Shown: positions 15,180-17,462 of the stretch, piece by piece
Layout: each line of letters starts with the position of its first letter
How positions within the stretch are numbered: the stretch's first letter is position 1
Origin: Cytophagales bacterium
Lineage (GTDB): Bacteria; Bacteroidota; Bacteroidia; Cytophagales; MED-G16
Direction of reading: 5' to 3'
Assembly (NCBI GenBank): GCA_029940715.1
Contig: JAPYTU010000002.1
Span: 41,274-58,735, forward strand
DNA: 17,462 bases
Translations under genes and position numbers: made by a program
Notes under the pieces: generated by a model
The model's input: only the letters and a program-made list of their open reading frames with translations
Told to the model about the DNA's origin: nothing
Database searches by the model: none

Positions 15180-17198
15180 ATGAGGGATAATAAAAAAAAA
15201 AATTTAGAAAAGAAGCCACAATTTAATACCCAATTATGGATTATATTATTAATATCATCATTTATATACCTTGCATATGGTCTTTTCAACAATAATCCAA
15301 TTACTATAGATTATAATCGTTTTAATAAAATGATAACAAGTCATGATGTATCAAAAATTGTCGTTGTAAAAAATCAAGAAATTGTAGAGATAACACTTAA
15401 TGAAGATGCCCTTCAAAACTCTACCTATAAAGATGAACTTGAATCATCAAGATTAATCCAAAACACAAATGGTCCCCATTATCAACTTGAAGTGTCGTCT
15501 GTAGAAAGCTTTGAAAAGAGATATTTTGATTTGATAGATCAAATGAAAAAAAGTAATAATAAAGAAATTGAATACTTAACTGAAAAAAGGTATGATTTTT
15601 ATTCTTTTCTACAAACGTGGGGATTTACTATTTTAATTTTAATTGGATTTTGGTTCTTAATTAGAAGAATGTCAGGGGGAGGAGGTCCTGGAAGTCAAAT
15701 ATTTAATATTGGAAAATCAAAAGCTTCACTCTTTGACAAAGAGAATAAAACAAAATTAACATTTAATGATGTTGCAGGTCTTGAAGAAGCAAAAGAAGAA
15801 GTAAAAGAAATTGTAGAATTTTTAAAAACTCCAAAAAAATTTACAAAACTTGGTGGAAAAATTCCAAAAGGAGCTTTATTGGTAGGCGCACCAGGAACAG
15901 GAAAAACCCTACTAGCTAAAGCTGTTGCTGGAGAAGCAGCTGTACCTTTCTACTCATTATCAGGTTCTGATTTTGTTGAAATGTTTGTAGGAGTAGGAGC
16001 AGCAAGGGTAAGAGATTTATTTAAAAAAGCTAAAGAAAAAGCACCATGTATTGTGTTCATTGATGAAATAGATGCTATAGGAAGAACAAGAGGAAGAGGA
16101 CAAATGCCAGGTTCAAATGATGAAAGAGAAAATACCCTAAACTCACTACTTGTTGAAATGGATGGTTTTTCTACCGATTCAGGGGTAATCATTCTAGCTG
16201 CAACCAATAGACCTGATGTTTTAGATTCAGCCTTATTAAGACCAGGTAGATTTGATAGACAAATATCTATTGACAAACCAGACTTAATTGGAAGAGAAGC
16301 TATTTTTAAAGTACATGTTAGAGAACTTACCTTAAATGAAGACGTTAATCTTAAAAATTTATCAGCACAAACTCCAGGTTTTGCAGGAGCTGAAATTGCA
16401 AACGTCTGTAATGAATCAGCTTTAATTGCGGCAAGAAAAAATAAAAAAACTATTGAAATGGATGATTTTCAAGATGCAATAGATAGGGTAATAGGAGGTT
16501 TAGAGAAAAAAAACAAAATAATATCTCCAGAAGAAAAAAAGATAGTAGCATACCACGAAGCTGGTCATGCTATTGCAGGATGGTATCTTGAACATGCAGA
16601 TCCACTAGTAAAAGTTAGTATTGTACCAAGAGGTATTGCCGCACTTGGTTATGCTCAATACTTACCTAAAGAACAATTTTTATATCAAACAGATCAATTA
16701 ATAGATGAAATATGTATGGCACTAGGTGGTCGAGCTGCTGAAGAAATAATATTCGGAAAAATTTCTACAGGAGCATTAAATGATCTAGAACGAATAACAA
16801 AAATGGCCTATAGTATAGTATCTGTGTATGGAATGAACAAGAATATAGGTAATATTTCATTTTTTGATTCAAAACAATCTGATTATAATTTCACAAAACC
16901 TTATTCTGATTCCACTGCTGAAAAAATTGATTTTGAAGTTAAAAAAATTGTTGAGAATGCATACGAACGAACAAAAAACTTACTTATTAATAAAAAAGAA
17001 CAACTTGAAAAAGTTGCTAAAAAATTATTAGAAAAAGAAATTCTTTTTCAAAGCGATGTAGAGATTCTCATTGGGAAAAGACCATTTAAAAATCCTACAA
17101 ATTATCAATCTTTTACTAGAGAAAAAGATGAAAATAAAATTGAGGAGAAAATTCAAAAAGATAATGGAGAAAATAAACCTCAAGTTACAGAAGAATAA
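15180..17198 (+). CDS. ftsH: ATP-dependent zinc metalloprotease FtsH
   Basis: FtsH is a hexameric inner-membrane AAA+ protease that extracts and degrades membrane and short-lived cytoplasmic proteins. It has 672 residues. Two transmembrane segments at about 19-36 and 147-163 enclose a periplasmic domain. Then come the Gly-rich linker, Walker A GAPGTGKT (236-243), Walker B VFIDEIDAI with D295-E296, and the second region of homology ending RPGRFDR with arginine fingers R354 and R357. The pore motif MFVGVG lies between the Walker motifs. The zinc protease site is HEAGH (459-463), with D535 in LNDLER as the likely third ligand. The charged tail overlaps the next gene by 35 bases. The ATG is six bases after rsfS. 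Confidence 0.98.
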   Translation: MRDNKKKNLEKKPQFNTQLWIILLISSFIYLAYGLFNNNPITIDYNRFNKMITSHDVSKIVVVKNQEIVEITLNEDALQNSTYKDELESSRLIQNTNGPHYQLEVSSVESFEKRYFDLIDQMKKSNNKEIEYLTEKRYDFYSFLQTWGFTILILIGFWFLIRRMSGGGGPGSQIFNIGKSKASLFDKENKTKLTFNDVAGLEEAKEEVKEIVEFLKTPKKFTKLGGKIPKGALLVGAPGTGKTLLAKAVAGEAAVPFYSLSGSDFVEMFVGVGAARVRDLFKKAKEKAPCIVFIDEIDAIGRTRGRGQMPGSNDERENTLNSLLVEMDGFSTDSGVIILAATNRPDVLDSALLRPGRFDRQISIDKPDLIGREAIFKVHVRELTLNEDVNLKNLSAQTPGFAGAEIANVCNESALIAARKNKKTIEMDDFQDAIDRVIGGLEKKNKIISPEEKKIVAYHEAGHAIAGWYLEHADPLVKVSIVPRGIAALGYAQYLPKEQFLYQTDQLIDEICMALGGRAAEEIIFGKISTGALNDLERITKMAYSIVSVYGMNKNIGNISFFDSKQSDYNFTKPYSDSTAEKIDFEVKKIVENAYERTKNLLINKKEQLEKVAKKLLEKEILFQSDVEILIGKRPFKNPTNYQSFTREKDENKIEEKIQKDNGENKPQVTEE

Positions 17199-17462
17199 AA
17201 AATTATACTTTGCTGGAGATTTTCATTTAGGAAAACCCAATGAAATTTCATCGATTCAAAGAGAAAAACATATAGTCAAATGGCTTGATACTATAAAAAA
17301 AGATGCCCAAGAAATATTTTTAATGGGTGATATTTTTGACTTCTGGTTTGAATATAAAAAAACTGTTCCAAAAGGATACATCAGATTATTAGGGAAATTT
17401 ATTGAAATAATAGAAGAAAAAATAAACATCCATTATTTTGTAGGAAATCATGACATGTGGAC
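17164..17462 (+). CDS. lpxH: UDP-2,3-diacylglucosamine diphosphatase, LpxH-like (partial, 3' end outside window)
   Basis: LpxH hydrolyses UDP-2,3-diacylglucosamine to lipid X and UMP in lipid A synthesis at the inner membrane. Only 99 codons are visible. Calcineurin-like metal-binding motifs are present: GDFHLG with D19 and H21, MGDIFDFWFEY with D56, and VGNHDMW with N95, H96 and D97. The FDFWFEY block is characteristic of the LpxH group and separates it from general phosphoesterases. The ATG at 17164 lies inside the ftsH coding region in the +1 frame, overlapping its last 35 bases. No start codon exists between the ftsH stop and the first motif, so this overlap looks real. LpxG or another metallophosphoesterase is less likely. 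Confidence 0.88.
   Translation, partial: MEKINLKLQKNKKLYFAGDFHLGKPNEISSIQREKHIVKWLDTIKKDAQEIFLMGDIFDFWFEYKKTVPKGYIRLLGKFIEIIEEKINIHYFVGNHDMW

Noticed and set aside
15950..16276. A 108-codon minus-strand open frame inside ftsH.
   Set aside because: It is antisense to the AAA+ core of ftsH and shows no independent features.
1..17462. A hidden novel system, mobile element, prophage, CRISPR array or defence island.
   Set aside because: Every gene-sized stretch is accounted for by a core gene, gaps are short, no spaced repeats, transposase or integrase frames were seen, and codon use looks uniform.

Overview
The window comes from a low-G+C bacterium of the Bacteroidota, most likely a compact marine-type member of the Flavobacteriales. 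Four things point there. Start codons are preceded by A-rich sequence and not by Shine-Dalgarno motifs. Several intergenic gaps carry the phylum's own promoter pattern (TTG or TTTG, then about 20 bases, then TAnnTTTG). The protein sequences have the flavobacterial form. The gene order tRNA-Tyr/Gly/Thr, tuf, tRNA-Trp, secE, nusG, rplKAJL, rpoBC is the usual one for that group. Spacing is very tight: most neighbouring genes are 0 to 20 bases apart or overlap. This identification is inference; no search was run.

Region 1 (1-9822, minus strand): read in transcription order this is tRNA-Trp, secE, nusG, rplK, rplA, rplJ, rplL, rpoB and rpoC. It joins a transcription elongation factor, the L11/L1 and L10/L7/L12 ribosomal stalk proteins, a preprotein translocase subunit and the two large RNA polymerase subunits. 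rpoC runs off the left edge after 970 codons. A hairpin flanked by 11-bp direct repeats lies between rplL and rpoB.

Region 2 (9828-11511, minus strand): tRNA-Tyr, tRNA-Gly, tRNA-Thr and tuf (EF-Tu), ending in a strong hairpin-plus-T-tract terminator 5 bases before tRNA-Trp. Promoter-like pairs lie upstream of tRNA-Tyr, of tuf and of tRNA-Trp. The last overlaps the tuf terminator, which suggests a compact handover from the tuf unit to the ribosomal/RNA polymerase unit.

Region 3 (11600-12866, plus strand): pyrH (UMP kinase) and frr (ribosome recycling factor), transcribed away from the tRNA cluster.

Region 4 (12863-14768, minus strand): birA (biotin-protein ligase), gmk (guanylate kinase) and nadD (nicotinate-nucleotide adenylyltransferase). 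nadD runs head-on into frr and their stop codons overlap. gmk may be read from a leaderless transcript.

Region 5 (14808-17462, plus strand): rsfS (ribosome silencing factor, TTG start), ftsH (membrane AAA+ zinc protease) and the first 99 codons of an lpxH-like lipid A pathway gene overlapping the ftsH tail.

All protein genes are core housekeeping genes. I found no mobile element, CRISPR array, defence system or unknown gene cluster. The points of interest are regulatory architecture, non-ATG starts, gene overlaps and a few unusual residues. No stretch longer than 300 bases is without a gene; the largest gap is 164 bases (11436-11599).
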